Origin: Streptomyces malaysiensis subsp. samsunensis
GTDB lineage: Bacteria; Actinomycetota; Actinomycetes; Streptomycetales; Streptomycetaceae
Length of the DNA stretch: 40,807 nucleotides
NCBI RefSeq assembly: GCF_024519315.1
Contig: NZ_JANIIC010000076.1
Coordinates: forward strand, 1 to 40,807
Direction of reading: 5' to 3'
In this document: one piece after another, positions 31,558 to 38,317 of the stretch
Position numbering within the stretch: the first letter of the stretch is position 1
How the letters are laid out: the number at the start of each line of letters is the position of its first letter
Program-made: the position numbers and the translations under genes
The notes under the pieces: generated by a model
The model's input: only the letters and a program-made list of their open reading frames with translations
The model's database searches: none
Told to the model about the DNA's origin: nothing

Positions 31558-31712
31558 CTCAGTGGCCGAAGCGGCCTGAGAGCGGCGGAGTACGAGACGT
31601 TCAGCCCGGTGGCATCGGCAAGATCCGCCAGCAACCGTGCCCCGGCATGGCCGACCACCCCCGAACCGTCAGCGGAGATTCGGAGCTTGGGACGAGAACC
31701 GATACCCTGCAC
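31558..31712 (-). pseudogene. IS1380-family transposase, N-terminal remnant
   Basis: About 52 codons on the minus strand from 31712. They encode RPKLRISADGSGVVGHAG, ARLLADLADATGLNVSYS and AALRPLRP, the recognisable N-terminus of IS1380 transposases. The frame is cut at the right end of IS copy 1 (31557), and the remainder of the gene is not present in the window. Bases 31713-31858 are the leader side of this IS1380 element and hold no other gene. Confidence 0.78.
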
Positions 31713-31858
31713 GCAGAAAATGCCTTCCGCCTGGACCGACAGAACCCCTCGACAAGGTTCATCGTCCCAGCTCAGAAGGCACTTTCCTGATTCCGCCCCG
31801 CATCCGGCCTCACCCCGATCGAAACGGCGAGGTCAGACGGCTGCGCGCTGTCGTACGC

Positions 31859-33034
31859 TCAGCCCACCTGCACCGGTCCGCCCGCCCCGGTCACCAGCAG
31901 GCCGTAGTTCTCAGTGGTGAGGTAGGTCGACAACTGGGCGTGCCGGGCACCGACGTTGAGGTCCCGCCAGAAGCGTTGCAGCGGGTTGTCAAGGGCGAAT
32001 GCACTGGAGCCGTGCAAGTCCAGCAGCAGGTCGACGGCGCGCAGGAACTGCTGCAGGATGGAAACCACCTCCATCCGTAGGCTCGATCGCTGCACGGCGG
32101 TGACGTCGTCGCCGGGCCACTGCTCGACGATGCGGCCCGCCAGGCTGATCAGCCGGTCGTAACCACTGGTCACCATGTGCTCGGCCTCGGCGAACACGTG
32201 TCGGGCCGACGCTGATTCGGCGAGACTGTTGTACTGCGTCATGGGCGGCTTGCGCGTTTTTACAACGGCTTTCACCACGTCCAGCGCACCGAGCGCCGCT
32301 CCGGCCAGAGGCGCTGTGACCGAGACCGCCTGCAAGACGACCTCCAGTGGCCTGCCCATGAGGAAATCGGGCCCGCCATCGGGACCGAGGGGGAACTCGA
32401 AGAAGCGCTCCGCAGGAACGAAAACGCCGTCGGCGACAACAGTGTGACTGCCCGTGCCCTGCAACCCGGCCACTCGCCAGGTCCGCTCAATGGCCAGCTC
32501 GGACATCGGCACGAGCGCACCCCCCACATGAGGCACACCGTCGTCTCCCACGGACGCCACCGCCATGAACGCCCAGTGGGCATCCTCGGCTCCCGAAGCG
32601 TAGGCCCATCGCCCGGTGACCTTGACCCCTCCGGGAACCGTGACAGCCTGGCCGGGTGTCGAGCCGGCACACCACCGCACATCGGGATGGGAGTAGACCT
32701 CGGCAAGGACCTTCTCGGGGAACCCCCTGGAGAAATGGGCCTTCGTTCCCGTCGAGATCGACACCACCCACGCCGAGGACGGACAAGCGCGCCCCAACTC
32801 GGACAGCACCCGCACCAGGGTGACCAGATCCACGTCCGCACCGCCGAACTCGACCGGAGTGCCCAGCTCGAACAGGCCGGCCTCACGCAACGCCTCGAGG
32901 CTCTCCGGGGCAAGGCGTCCCTGCTGGTCGGTGGCGTCCGCGTGCGCGGCCAGCACCGGCACGGCCGCACGTGCCTTCGCGACCAACGCTTCGGTCGTCT
33001 CCCGCATGTTTCCAGCCGCCTCTGTCATGGTCAT
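31859..33034 (-). CDS. Acyl-CoA-dehydrogenase-fold flavin monooxygenase (transposon passenger)
   Basis: 391 residues from the ATG at 33034 (MTMTEAAGNMRETTEAL) with AAGGAA upstream. The acyl-CoA dehydrogenase fold is seen in LREAGLFELGTPVEFGGADV, VRVLSELGRACPSSAWVVSI, VTVPGGVKVTGRWAYASGAE and RVAGLQGTGSHTVVADGVFV, then a helical C-terminal domain (SLRMEVVSILQQFLRAVDLL, then LHGSSAFALDNPLQRFWRDL). The catalytic Glu of true acyl-CoA dehydrogenases is not evident, while the RWAYASGAEDAHW and LQRFWRDLNVGARHA motifs fit two-component flavin-dependent hydroxylases (HsaA/HpaB-related, ActVA-ORF5-like). Those need a flavin reductase, and none is encoded nearby. The substrate is unknown. The gene is carried between the two IS copies. 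Confidence 0.82.
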   Translation of the reverse strand: MTMTEAAGNMRETTEALVAKARAAVPVLAAHADATDQQGRLAPESLEALREAGLFELGTPVEFGGADVDLVTLVRVLSELGRACPSSAWVVSISTGTKAHFSRGFPEKVLAEVYSHPDVRWCAGSTPGQAVTVPGGVKVTGRWAYASGAEDAHWAFMAVASVGDDGVPHVGGALVPMSELAIERTWRVAGLQGTGSHTVVADGVFVPAERFFEFPLGPDGGPDFLMGRPLEVVLQAVSVTAPLAGAALGALDVVKAVVKTRKPPMTQYNSLAESASARHVFAEAEHMVTSGYDRLISLAGRIVEQWPGDDVTAVQRSSLRMEVVSILQQFLRAVDLLLDLHGSSAFALDNPLQRFWRDLNVGARHAQLSTYLTTENYGLLVTGAGGPVQVG

Positions 33035-33440
33035 GTAATGTTCCTTTTTCCCAAGAATGGCTTGCCGCGCCAAGCGGCATCCCTGTGCCGATAAGCGGTG
33101 CCTTGTGCCGGCCGCGCAGACGCACCTCCCGAACGTCGCTGCGCCAGCCAGAGGATGACGTCGACCCCCGAGATAGAACGGTCGGCCTCGAAGCAATCTA
33201 GCAACATCGTGAGAACGGTGATCAAGGCGGTCCCGCTGGGTATGCGACCTGGCCGTGCAATGCCGAGAACCAGCGGCTACGGACACGCTGCGTCACCACC
33301 CGTCGAGCCCGCGGACACCTCCGCACCCAATGCCGCGTAGTTAGGCGGATTCCGCCCTGGTCAAGGGCATGGAGCTGGGTCTGCGACGGTGTACTGCGCG
33401 CGTCCCGTCGTGCGGATGATGCCCGCGCTTGCCCATTGAG
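33035..33440. other. Gene-free region upstream of the flavoprotein gene
   Basis: About 400 bp between the flavoprotein start and the left end of IS copy 2. Open frames are short and show no family motifs. No promoter or operator can be named with confidence. The last ten bases before the IS end (GCCCATTGAG) are a near reverse complement of the bases after IS copy 1 (CTCAGTGGCC). Confidence 0.5.
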
Positions 33441-34068
33441 TGGCGTGCATTGTGAATTCGCAGGTCACGGGTCTGGTGTGAGTGACGGCTCGGGTACTCG
33501 TGCCGGTCGGCGGCTGATGACTATGCCGTAGATCATCGGGCAGGTCCGGCATCGGCGGCTGCCGGGTTCGGCTGCGCCCGTGGCCGACCCCCGCCTACGA
33601 TCCGTCAGCAGATCGGCACGCCACGAGACCTCGGAGATCACCACCTGCCGACACGACCAGCTCACGCACAAGTTGCGGACGGCCGGGCTCGGGGCCATCG
33701 CCGACCTGGGGTTCGTCGGACTCGACGACACAGATCCCGACGCCGACCCCGCGGTGATCACCGGCTACAAGGCCGCCCGGAACCGACCTCTGACGCGAGG
33801 CCAGAAGCTCTCCAACAAAGTACTCGCGGCCGTCCGGGCTCCGGTCGAGCACGGCTTCGCCCACCTCAAGAACTGGCGCGTGCTCGGCAAGGTCCGCACC
33901 GACCCGAAATGGGCGACCACCCTGGTCAGGGCCCTGCTGGTCCTCACAAACCGCGAAGTCTCCCGGTGACCGATGATCTTCGCCGTAGTCACCCGCCCAC
34001 GACCAGCCCGAGCACCCCGAACCCCGCGCACACCAGACACTTGACCTGCGGCTTCACGATGCACACCG
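33441..34068 (+). mobile_element. Internally deleted IS5-like element (copy 2)
   Basis: 628 bp. Bases 33441-33626 match the left 190 bp of IS copy 1, and 33627-34068 match its right part from within the transposase onward. About 1.0 kb, comprising the accessory ORF and the N-terminal two thirds of the transposase up to the second catalytic Asp, is missing. Both inverted repeats are retained, so it is a non-autonomous derivative that copy 1 could mobilise. Confidence 0.9.
33627..33969 (+). pseudogene. Transposase C-terminal fragment in IS copy 2
   Basis: Encodes the part TSEITTCRHDQLTHKLRTAG through VLTNREVSR, homologous to the last 110 residues of the transposase at 30626, including IADLGFVGLDD and VEHGFAHLKNWRVL. 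The first catalytic Asp, the DNA-binding region and a native start are missing. Confidence 0.9.
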
Positions 34069-34077
34069 CTCTATGAG
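34069..34077. repeat. Target-site duplication, right copy
   Basis: CTCTATGAG directly after the right outer inverted repeat (GATGCACACCG). Identical to 29910-29918. Confidence 0.95.
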
Positions 34078-34356
34078 GATCATGAACCGGTGGCCCCGCT
34101 CGTGGATGACGCGGGAGCGCTCGACCCGGGCCCGTGCCGCTTCGAGAATGTCATCGACGGGGAGTTCCCGGAAACTGGCGGACGTGCGTAGTACGGCGGC
34201 CGCGTAGCCCTCGGTCTGCAACAGGCCGGGGACCAGGGTGGACGAGTAGACCCGCAACAGCTCGGTGTTCCGGTAGATCTGCACCATGCTGTCTTGCAGC
34301 TGCTTCATGCCGCCGCAGAGCCGCTCGCTCCACTCGGTATGCGTGGTCATCGACAT
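34069..34356 (-). pseudogene. DUF5753 regulator, N-terminal half, split by a transposon
   Basis: About 96 codons on the minus strand from an ATG at 34356 (GGGAGGGG upstream). They encode MKQLQDSMVQIYRNTELLRV, STLVPGLLQTEGYAAAVLRT and VIHERGHRFMILIE, homologous to residues 90-180 of the intact DUF5753 proteins. The helix-turn-helix part is missing, so even before the insertion the gene either lacked an HTH or was already truncated. The frame runs into the inverted repeat and stops after about four foreign codons. The C-terminal half is at 29586-29918. Confidence 0.88.
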
Positions 34357-34449
34357 TCCCCTCCCAGTCGGCGTCGGAAGCCTTCAGCTTCTGGCCACTC
34401 AGGGTCATACACCCTTGACCCATCGTTGGCATCACAACGAAGGTGGCCA

Positions 34450-34463
34450 TGCACCAAGGTGCA
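34450..34463. promoter_or_regulatory. TGCACC inverted repeat upstream of module copy 2
   Basis: TGCACCAAGGTGCA has 6-bp palindromic arms around a 2-bp centre and lies 23 bp before the start of the small-acidic-protein gene at 34487. It is between that gene and the divergent broken DUF5753 gene. It is a plausible operator for an XRE regulator, inferred from position and symmetry. Confidence 0.5.
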
Positions 34464-34486
34464 ACGCCTTCGCGGAGGAGATCGCC

Positions 34487-34747
34487 ATGCGTCTACAGTT
34501 CCTGGGCATCATCCCAAACACTCCGAACACGGACTCACCGACCATCTGGCTCGATGAGGAGACCGGTGACCTGCTGATCCAGTCCTACAAGGCCACAGAG
34601 GAAGAAGTGAAGGCGTGCCAGGAGGTCGGTTCGATCCCCGGGCACTCCACGGACGTCCCGGATCACGAGACGATCATCAGGCTCCCTAAGGTGATGCGGA
34701 AGTTCCTGCCCCGCGACGACGAGGACGACCGTGGCCAGCTTTCCTGA
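34487..34747 (+). CDS. Small acidic module protein, DUF6879-associated (copy 2)
   Basis: 86 residues from the ATG at 34487 (MRLQFLGIIPNTPNTDSPTI) with CGGAGGAG upstream. Related to the 81-residue protein at 27293-27538: shared W-x-D-E, Q-x-x-K-A-x-E-E and R-x-P-x-x-M patterns, with a more acidic C-terminus (PRDDEDDRG). It overlaps the next gene by 17 nt. It is the first gene of a plus-strand three-gene unit. Confidence 0.78.
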   Translation: MRLQFLGIIPNTPNTDSPTIWLDEETGDLLIQSYKATEEEVKACQEVGSIPGHSTDVPDHETIIRLPKVMRKFLPRDDEDDRGQLS

Positions 34748-35228
34748 ACGCCTGCGCACCACCCAACGGACGGCGTTCCACCTGGAGATGCGCGACAGCT
34801 ACACCCCGGATGACCCGACCTATCTGAGCTGGAAGCGCGGCGAACAGCTCGACGTAATGGAGGTCTACCGGCCGTGGGTCGACATGGTGCGCGAGGTCGT
34901 AGCGCGCGGCGTCGTCGTGCGCCGGGCCCGCATCGTGTCCGAGCCGGTCACCGACTACATCCGGTTTGAGCATGCGGTGACCTCCATGAACATCGCCGCA
35001 GGCGAGGAGGTGCGCTGGCTGCCGCGCCGCCACGCCTCGAACATCGCGCTGCCCGGCAATGACTTCTGGGTCCTCGACGACACGCTGGTGCGCTTCGGGC
35101 ACTTCTCCGGCGACGGGGAAATCCTCAGCGAGGAATGGACAGAGGATCCCGCGGTCGCGCGCCTGTGCGTTTCAGCGTTCGACACCGTGTGGGAGCGAGC
35201 CATCCCGCACGAGGACTACAAGATCTGA
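34731..35228 (+). CDS. DUF6879 family protein (module copy 2)
   Basis: 165 residues from a GTG at 34731 with GAGGA upstream, overlapping the previous gene. Conserved with the protein at 26803: AFHLEMRDSYTPDDP, VVVRRARIVSEPVTDYIRFE, EEVRWLPRRHAS, LPGNDFWVLDD, FGHFSGDGE and WERAIPHEDYKI. The two copies have clearly diverged, so this is an old duplication or a separate acquisition. The XRE gene follows after 11 nt. The function is unknown. Confidence 0.87.
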   Translation: MASFPERLRTTQRTAFHLEMRDSYTPDDPTYLSWKRGEQLDVMEVYRPWVDMVREVVARGVVVRRARIVSEPVTDYIRFEHAVTSMNIAAGEEVRWLPRRHASNIALPGNDFWVLDDTLVRFGHFSGDGEILSEEWTEDPAVARLCVSAFDTVWERAIPHEDYKI

Positions 35229-35239
35229 CCAAGCAGAAC

Positions 35240-36091
35240 ATGCCCGCGTCACCGTCATCCAGCGCCGAGGCCGCGCGGAAGGCCCTCGCTGCCCGCTTAC
35301 GAGACCTGCGCCTGGACGCTGAGTTGACGGTGCGCGAGCTCGCCGACCGCGCCGACTGGAGCCACTCCAAGGTGTCCCGGATCGAGAACGTCCGAACGGC
35401 TCCGTCCCCCGAGGACATCCGCGCATGGGCGCGCGCGTGCAGGGCGGACGGCCAGGCCGAGGACCTCGTCGCCGCACTGCGCACCGTGGAAGGCATGTGG
35501 ATCGAGTGGCGCCGTATGGAGCGCAGGGGCCTACGCAAGGCGCAGGAATCCGTGCGGCCGCTGTACGAGCGCACGCGCGCGTTCCGTGCCTATGACTCGT
35601 GGCTGGTGCCGGGCCTGTTGCAGACCATGGGCTACACCACAGCGATCCTGCACGCCACCCGGAAGCGCCGTGGACTGGTCGATGACGTCGATGCCGCCGT
35701 AGCTGAGCGCATGGACCGCCAGCACGTGCTGTACGAGGGCCGCCACACGTTCGCTTTCCTCCTCGAGGAGGCCGTCCTGCGAGCAGGGATCGGCGGCCGG
35801 GAGGTGATGCGCGAGCAGCTGCGACACCTGCTGACGGTCGGGTTCCTGCCCAACGTGAGCCTCGGCATCGTGCCGATGCAACCCTCGCGCGAGGCAATGC
35901 GCCCCGTGGAAGGCTTCTGGATCTTCGACAATGCACAAGTGGCCGTCGAGCTGGTCTCCGGCTACCTGACAATCAGCCAGCCACAGGAAATCGAGATGTA
36001 CGCCCAGGTGTTCCGCGAACTGGGTGATCTCGCCGTGTACGGGGAGAAGGCCCGAACTCTCATCCACGAGGCCATCACAGTCCTGGGGTGA
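35240..36091 (+). CDS. XRE family regulator with DUF5753 (module copy 2)
   Basis: 283 residues from the ATG at 35240 (MPASPSSSAEAARKALAARL); the upstream in-frame extension overlaps the DUF6879 gene and is rejected. XRE HTH at about 16-66 (LRDLRLDAELTVRELADRAD, then WSHSKVSRIENVRTAPSPED). The DUF5753 domain follows: WIEWRRMERRGLRKAQES, SWLVPGLLQTMGYTTAILHA, TFAFLLEEAVLRAGIGGREV and VSLGIVPMQPSREAMRPVEG. It is the same length and arrangement as the regulator at 25931. A tandem TGCACC repeat lies just after its stop codon, before the next module. Confidence 0.9.
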   Translation: MPASPSSSAEAARKALAARLRDLRLDAELTVRELADRADWSHSKVSRIENVRTAPSPEDIRAWARACRADGQAEDLVAALRTVEGMWIEWRRMERRGLRKAQESVRPLYERTRAFRAYDSWLVPGLLQTMGYTTAILHATRKRRGLVDDVDAAVAERMDRQHVLYEGRHTFAFLLEEAVLRAGIGGREVMREQLRHLLTVGFLPNVSLGIVPMQPSREAMRPVEGFWIFDNAQVAVELVSGYLTISQPQEIEMYAQVFRELGDLAVYGEKARTLIHEAITVLG

Positions 36092-36096
36092 ATCGC

Positions 36097-36116
36097 GTGC
36101 ACCAACGTGCACCAAG
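36097..36116. promoter_or_regulatory. Tandem GTGCACCAA(C/G) repeat upstream of module copy B
   Basis: GTGCACCAAC and GTGCACCAAG in immediate tandem, 10 bp each, with the same TGCACC core as the palindrome at 34450. They lie 5 nt after the XRE stop and about 100 bp before the 201-residue-protein gene. TAGAAC (36118-36123) next to them could serve as a -10 box. Confidence 0.45.
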
Positions 36117-36215
36117 CTAGAACCTTGAGTCGCCCTCTCCGTACGGTCCGTAACAGGACCCGGCGAGGCGGTGGAGCCTCGCGGGGCGTCGGCCTACGCC
36201 TCAAGGAGCGTCAGC

Positions 36216-36821
36216 ATGGCCACTTCTACCGCCCAAGCCTTCCCGTGGGCGCCGCCGAACGCCATGGACGTCGAGGCGTTACCGGTGGGCGAATGGTGGG
36301 ATGCCGTCTCCGCGCCCACGTCTGTCGCGGACCGAGCCTTGGAGCTGCTCGGCGACCGGTCCGGAGCCGTCATCCAGGACGACACCTACGGCAAGACGTA
36401 CTGGCTCATCGGCGTCGACACCGCCCGTAGCTGGTGCATGCGCCAGGTCCGCGTCCTTACCGCACTCGCCGACGAGGGCACTCTCCTGGGCGTACCGCCC
36501 GTTTCCTGGGGGCCCGAGCACCGGACGCACTGGCGGATCCCGCTCGGCCCGGACCGGTACCTGACCGATACCCATCACCTTGCCCGCGCCCTGCGCCCCG
36601 CCGTCAACGAGGTCCTCGGCCCGGCACCGGACGGCCGACAGCTCTGCTACCGCTGCCAGCTCCCCACGGATGAGCCGGTCCTCGTCGCGATCCAGCACAG
36701 CGGCAGTGTCGCCAGAACGACCGTCTACGCCTGCCCTACCCACGCCCGGGACTACTCGCGCGACACGGTGGCTCAGGCCGCCGCGAGGCGCCGCGCCCTT
36801 GAGTTCGGCAGGTTCCGATGA
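36216..36821 (+). CDS. 201-residue protein of a repeated accessory module (copy B)
   Basis: 201 residues from the ATG at 36216 with AAGGAG upstream. It is nearly identical to the protein at 27769; replacements are few, for example VDTARSWCMRQ for IDTARSWCMRQ and TDTHHLARALRPAV for TDTNRLARALRRAV. The Cys cluster LCYRCQLPTDEPV...VYACPTHAR is intact. The stop overlaps the next start (ATGA). Confidence 0.8.
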   Translation: MATSTAQAFPWAPPNAMDVEALPVGEWWDAVSAPTSVADRALELLGDRSGAVIQDDTYGKTYWLIGVDTARSWCMRQVRVLTALADEGTLLGVPPVSWGPEHRTHWRIPLGPDRYLTDTHHLARALRPAVNEVLGPAPDGRQLCYRCQLPTDEPVLVAIQHSGSVARTTVYACPTHARDYSRDTVAQAAARRRALEFGRFR

Positions 36822-37132
36822 CGGCCCCCGAGCAGGCCGCCGAGGAGGCCAAGGGCTCGTTCACCGGCCAGGCATGGCGTATGGCCATCGGGCACGCCGC
36901 GGGCTGCCTGGCCTGCTGGACGCCCGGCGTCGAGTGCGAGACCGGGAGGCAACTGCTCAGCGCCTACGAGGCGGCCATACGGACGGCCCGAGCTGAGGAG
37001 ATCGCAGGAAGTACCGATGTGCGGCCACCGGCGAGCGGGCGGTGCTCTTCGCCTTCCGCGCGGCCGGGCGGGGCCTGTTGCTCGCCGCGGTCCCCGCGCT
37101 GCTGGTGCTCGTGGTCTGGCTCTGTCTCGTGA
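36818..37132 (+). CDS. 63-residue module protein with read-through tail (copy B, altered)
   Basis: The first 63 codons match the gene at 28371 (GHAAGCLACWTPGVECETGR, then the acidic helix). GTGA at the stop/start overlap of copy A is AGGA here (37006-37009), so the stop codon is lost. The frame continues for 41 unrelated Pro/Ser/Cys/Arg-rich codons to 37132. This tail is the wrong frame of the following membrane-peptide gene and is unlikely to be functional. Confidence 0.6.
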   Translation: MTAPEQAAEEAKGSFTGQAWRMAIGHAAGCLACWTPGVECETGRQLLSAYEAAIRTARAEEIAGSTDVRPPASGRCSSPSARPGGACCSPRSPRCWCSWSGSVS

Positions 37133-37149
37133 GCCCCCCGGCCCCGTAA
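37006..37149 (+). pseudogene. Membrane peptide gene, start lost (copy B)
   Basis: Corresponds to 28559-28702. The body encoding LFAFRAAGRGLLLAAVPALL, then VLVVWLCLV, and the TAA at 37147 are kept. The GTG start is AGG here and no ribosome site precedes the only later in-frame GTG (in GCGGTGCTC). It is therefore a start-less copy. Confidence 0.7.
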
Positions 37150-37415
37150 GCCGGGTGGGCCGTTGGTGTTCTGGGCCCCGTCCCGGATGTGCCGACGCCA
37201 GTGGCCCACCCCTTCCAGACCCCCTGCGGTCGGTGCAGCCTAAGCGTGGCCGCCGGCCGCAGGGCAGGCACTCCGGCCCCGACTTGGGGGTCGTGGGCCG
37301 GAGTCCCATTCAGGACGGCTCGCCCCTGCCTCCCGCTTGCAGGCCAGTGGCTGGGGACGAGCACCGCGCCATCGCGCGGGGACGCCCCTGCGCGCGTGAA
37401 CTCACCGGAGGCCCG

Positions 37416-37544
37416 ATGCGATTACAGCACGTCGTCGTCCGCCAGGACCCGGACGACGGCGACACCATGCCGGACACCGACACCCCATCCCCGAGCGGTC
37501 GGACACCCGGTGATTCCGACGACGGCCGCCAGTACGCGAAGTAG
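37416..37544 (+). CDS. Small acidic protein (42 aa), hypothetical
   Basis: ATG at 37416 with GGAGG just upstream; the stop is the TAG at 37542-37544. It is very acidic (DPDDGDTMPDTDTP, DSDDG). The start MRLQHVVVRQ resembles the first residues of the module protein at 34487, but the rest does not. It lies 89 nt before the next gene. I do not recognise a family. Confidence 0.4.
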   Translation: MRLQHVVVRQDPDDGDTMPDTDTPSPSGRTPGDSDDGRQYAK

Positions 37545-37633
37545 TCGGCGCCCGACGTCAAAGCGGCGGCCCTCCTCGGCTGGATCCCATCCGGCCGGGG
37601 CGGGCCGCTTCCACTACGCAGGAGGTACCTGGG

Positions 37634-38122
37634 ATGACCGCTCCGCCCCCGCCCATGCCGGCTCACTGGCACTGTTACCGGTGGACGGGAGAGCGCCGCA
37701 CCTTGGATGACGAGTCCGCCCGGCGGCCGCCACACATGGTCGTGCGGGATATTTCGGCCCAGGAGTGGAAGCAGATCGCGGCGGCCAGCCCCGCCTTCAT
37801 GGCGAGCGAGGTACCGCCGCTGGAGGTACCGCACTGGCTGCTCCGCCCAGCCAAAATGATCAAGGCAACATTCGAGGCCCCGGACAGAGCCTCTGCCTGG
37901 TACAAACGCCAGGTCAGCGAGGTGAGCCCGTCATTCGCTGCCCACCATGACAAAGTTTCGTCCCGGCAGGCCGAGTGGTTCGCGAACGTGGACGGTCGGC
38001 TCCGGTGGGGTGGCGATGTCGTCGGCGGCTGGTATCTGAGGGGGACTGGATTCGCGTCGGTCCAGGTGGTCGCGTGCAGCCCGAACCGCATTCGCCCGAC
38101 GATCCCGTGCCCGGTGCACTGA
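37634..38122 (+). CDS. Hypothetical protein (162 aa), island-specific
   Basis: 162 residues from the ATG at 37634 with AGGAGG upstream at good spacing. Features: Trp/His-rich start (HWHCYRWTGERRTLDDESAR), EWKQIAAASPAFMASEVPPL, HWLLRPAKMIKATFEAPDRA, and VDGRLRWGGDVVGGWYLRG near the end. No signal peptide or membrane segment. No family recognised. The 195 bp that follow before the next regulator contain no gene. Confidence 0.6.
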   Translation: MTAPPPPMPAHWHCYRWTGERRTLDDESARRPPHMVVRDISAQEWKQIAAASPAFMASEVPPLEVPHWLLRPAKMIKATFEAPDRASAWYKRQVSEVSPSFAAHHDKVSSRQAEWFANVDGRLRWGGDVVGGWYLRGTGFASVQVVACSPNRIRPTIPCPVH

Positions 38123-38253
38123 CGCGTTCCTGCGGCTGGTCTGGCCGTGCGTTCAGTTCGCTGATGCTGCTACTCGGAAGCAGGTCGTCAGCTTGGCTCG
38201 CCCGATCCACCGCGTCGGGCGGACGCATTCACCATGCCTGGGAGTTAACCGCC

Positions 38254-38283
38254 TCACACGACAACGGCCCTGCCCCATACTCT
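38254..38283 (+). promoter_or_regulatory. Possible promoter of the XRE/TPR-like regulator gene
   Basis: TCACAC (38254-38259), an 18-bp spacer and TACTCT (38278-38283). The -10 matches well, the -35 poorly. The predicted start site falls at the in-frame GTG at 38288, so either that GTG is a leaderless start or translation begins at the ATG at 38318. Confidence 0.3.
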
Positions 38284-38317
38284 GGCAGTGACGAGCTGGA
38301 CAGAGAGGGGCAAGGCC

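Larger units (their letters stand above)
29919..34068. mobile_element. 4.15-kb composite transposon with flavoprotein passenger
   Basis: It is bounded by a perfect 9-bp target duplication and outer inverted repeats of about 40 bp beginning CGGTGTGCATCGTGAAG, which differ at about five positions. Contents from left to right: a complete IS5-like element, an IS1380 transposase remnant, a flavin-dependent monooxygenase-like gene, and an internally deleted copy of the same IS. The inner ends of the two IS copies are more diverged from each other than the outer ends are. That suggests the outer pair was used and the whole unit moved at once. It interrupts a DUF5753 gene. Confidence 0.9.
36204..37312 (+). 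repeat. 1.1-kb direct repeat, copy B
   Basis: Second copy of 27757-28866 in the same orientation. Differences are scattered single bases plus a one-base indel in the downstream non-coding part. It flanks, together with copy A, an 8.4-kb segment holding the transposon and module copy 2. Confidence 0.95.

Noticed and set aside
33035..33440. Short minus-strand frame VITVLTMLLDCFEADRSIS as a regulator of the flavoprotein
   Set aside because: Only about 60 codons, no helix-turn-helix pattern, no ribosome site.
37189..37710. 173-codon frame after the 1.1-kb repeat (CGRCSLSVAAGRRAG)
   Set aside because: No ribosome site, overlaps the 37416 and 37634 genes, and Pro/Thr/Arg-rich composition. The equivalent frame in copy A diverges and stops.
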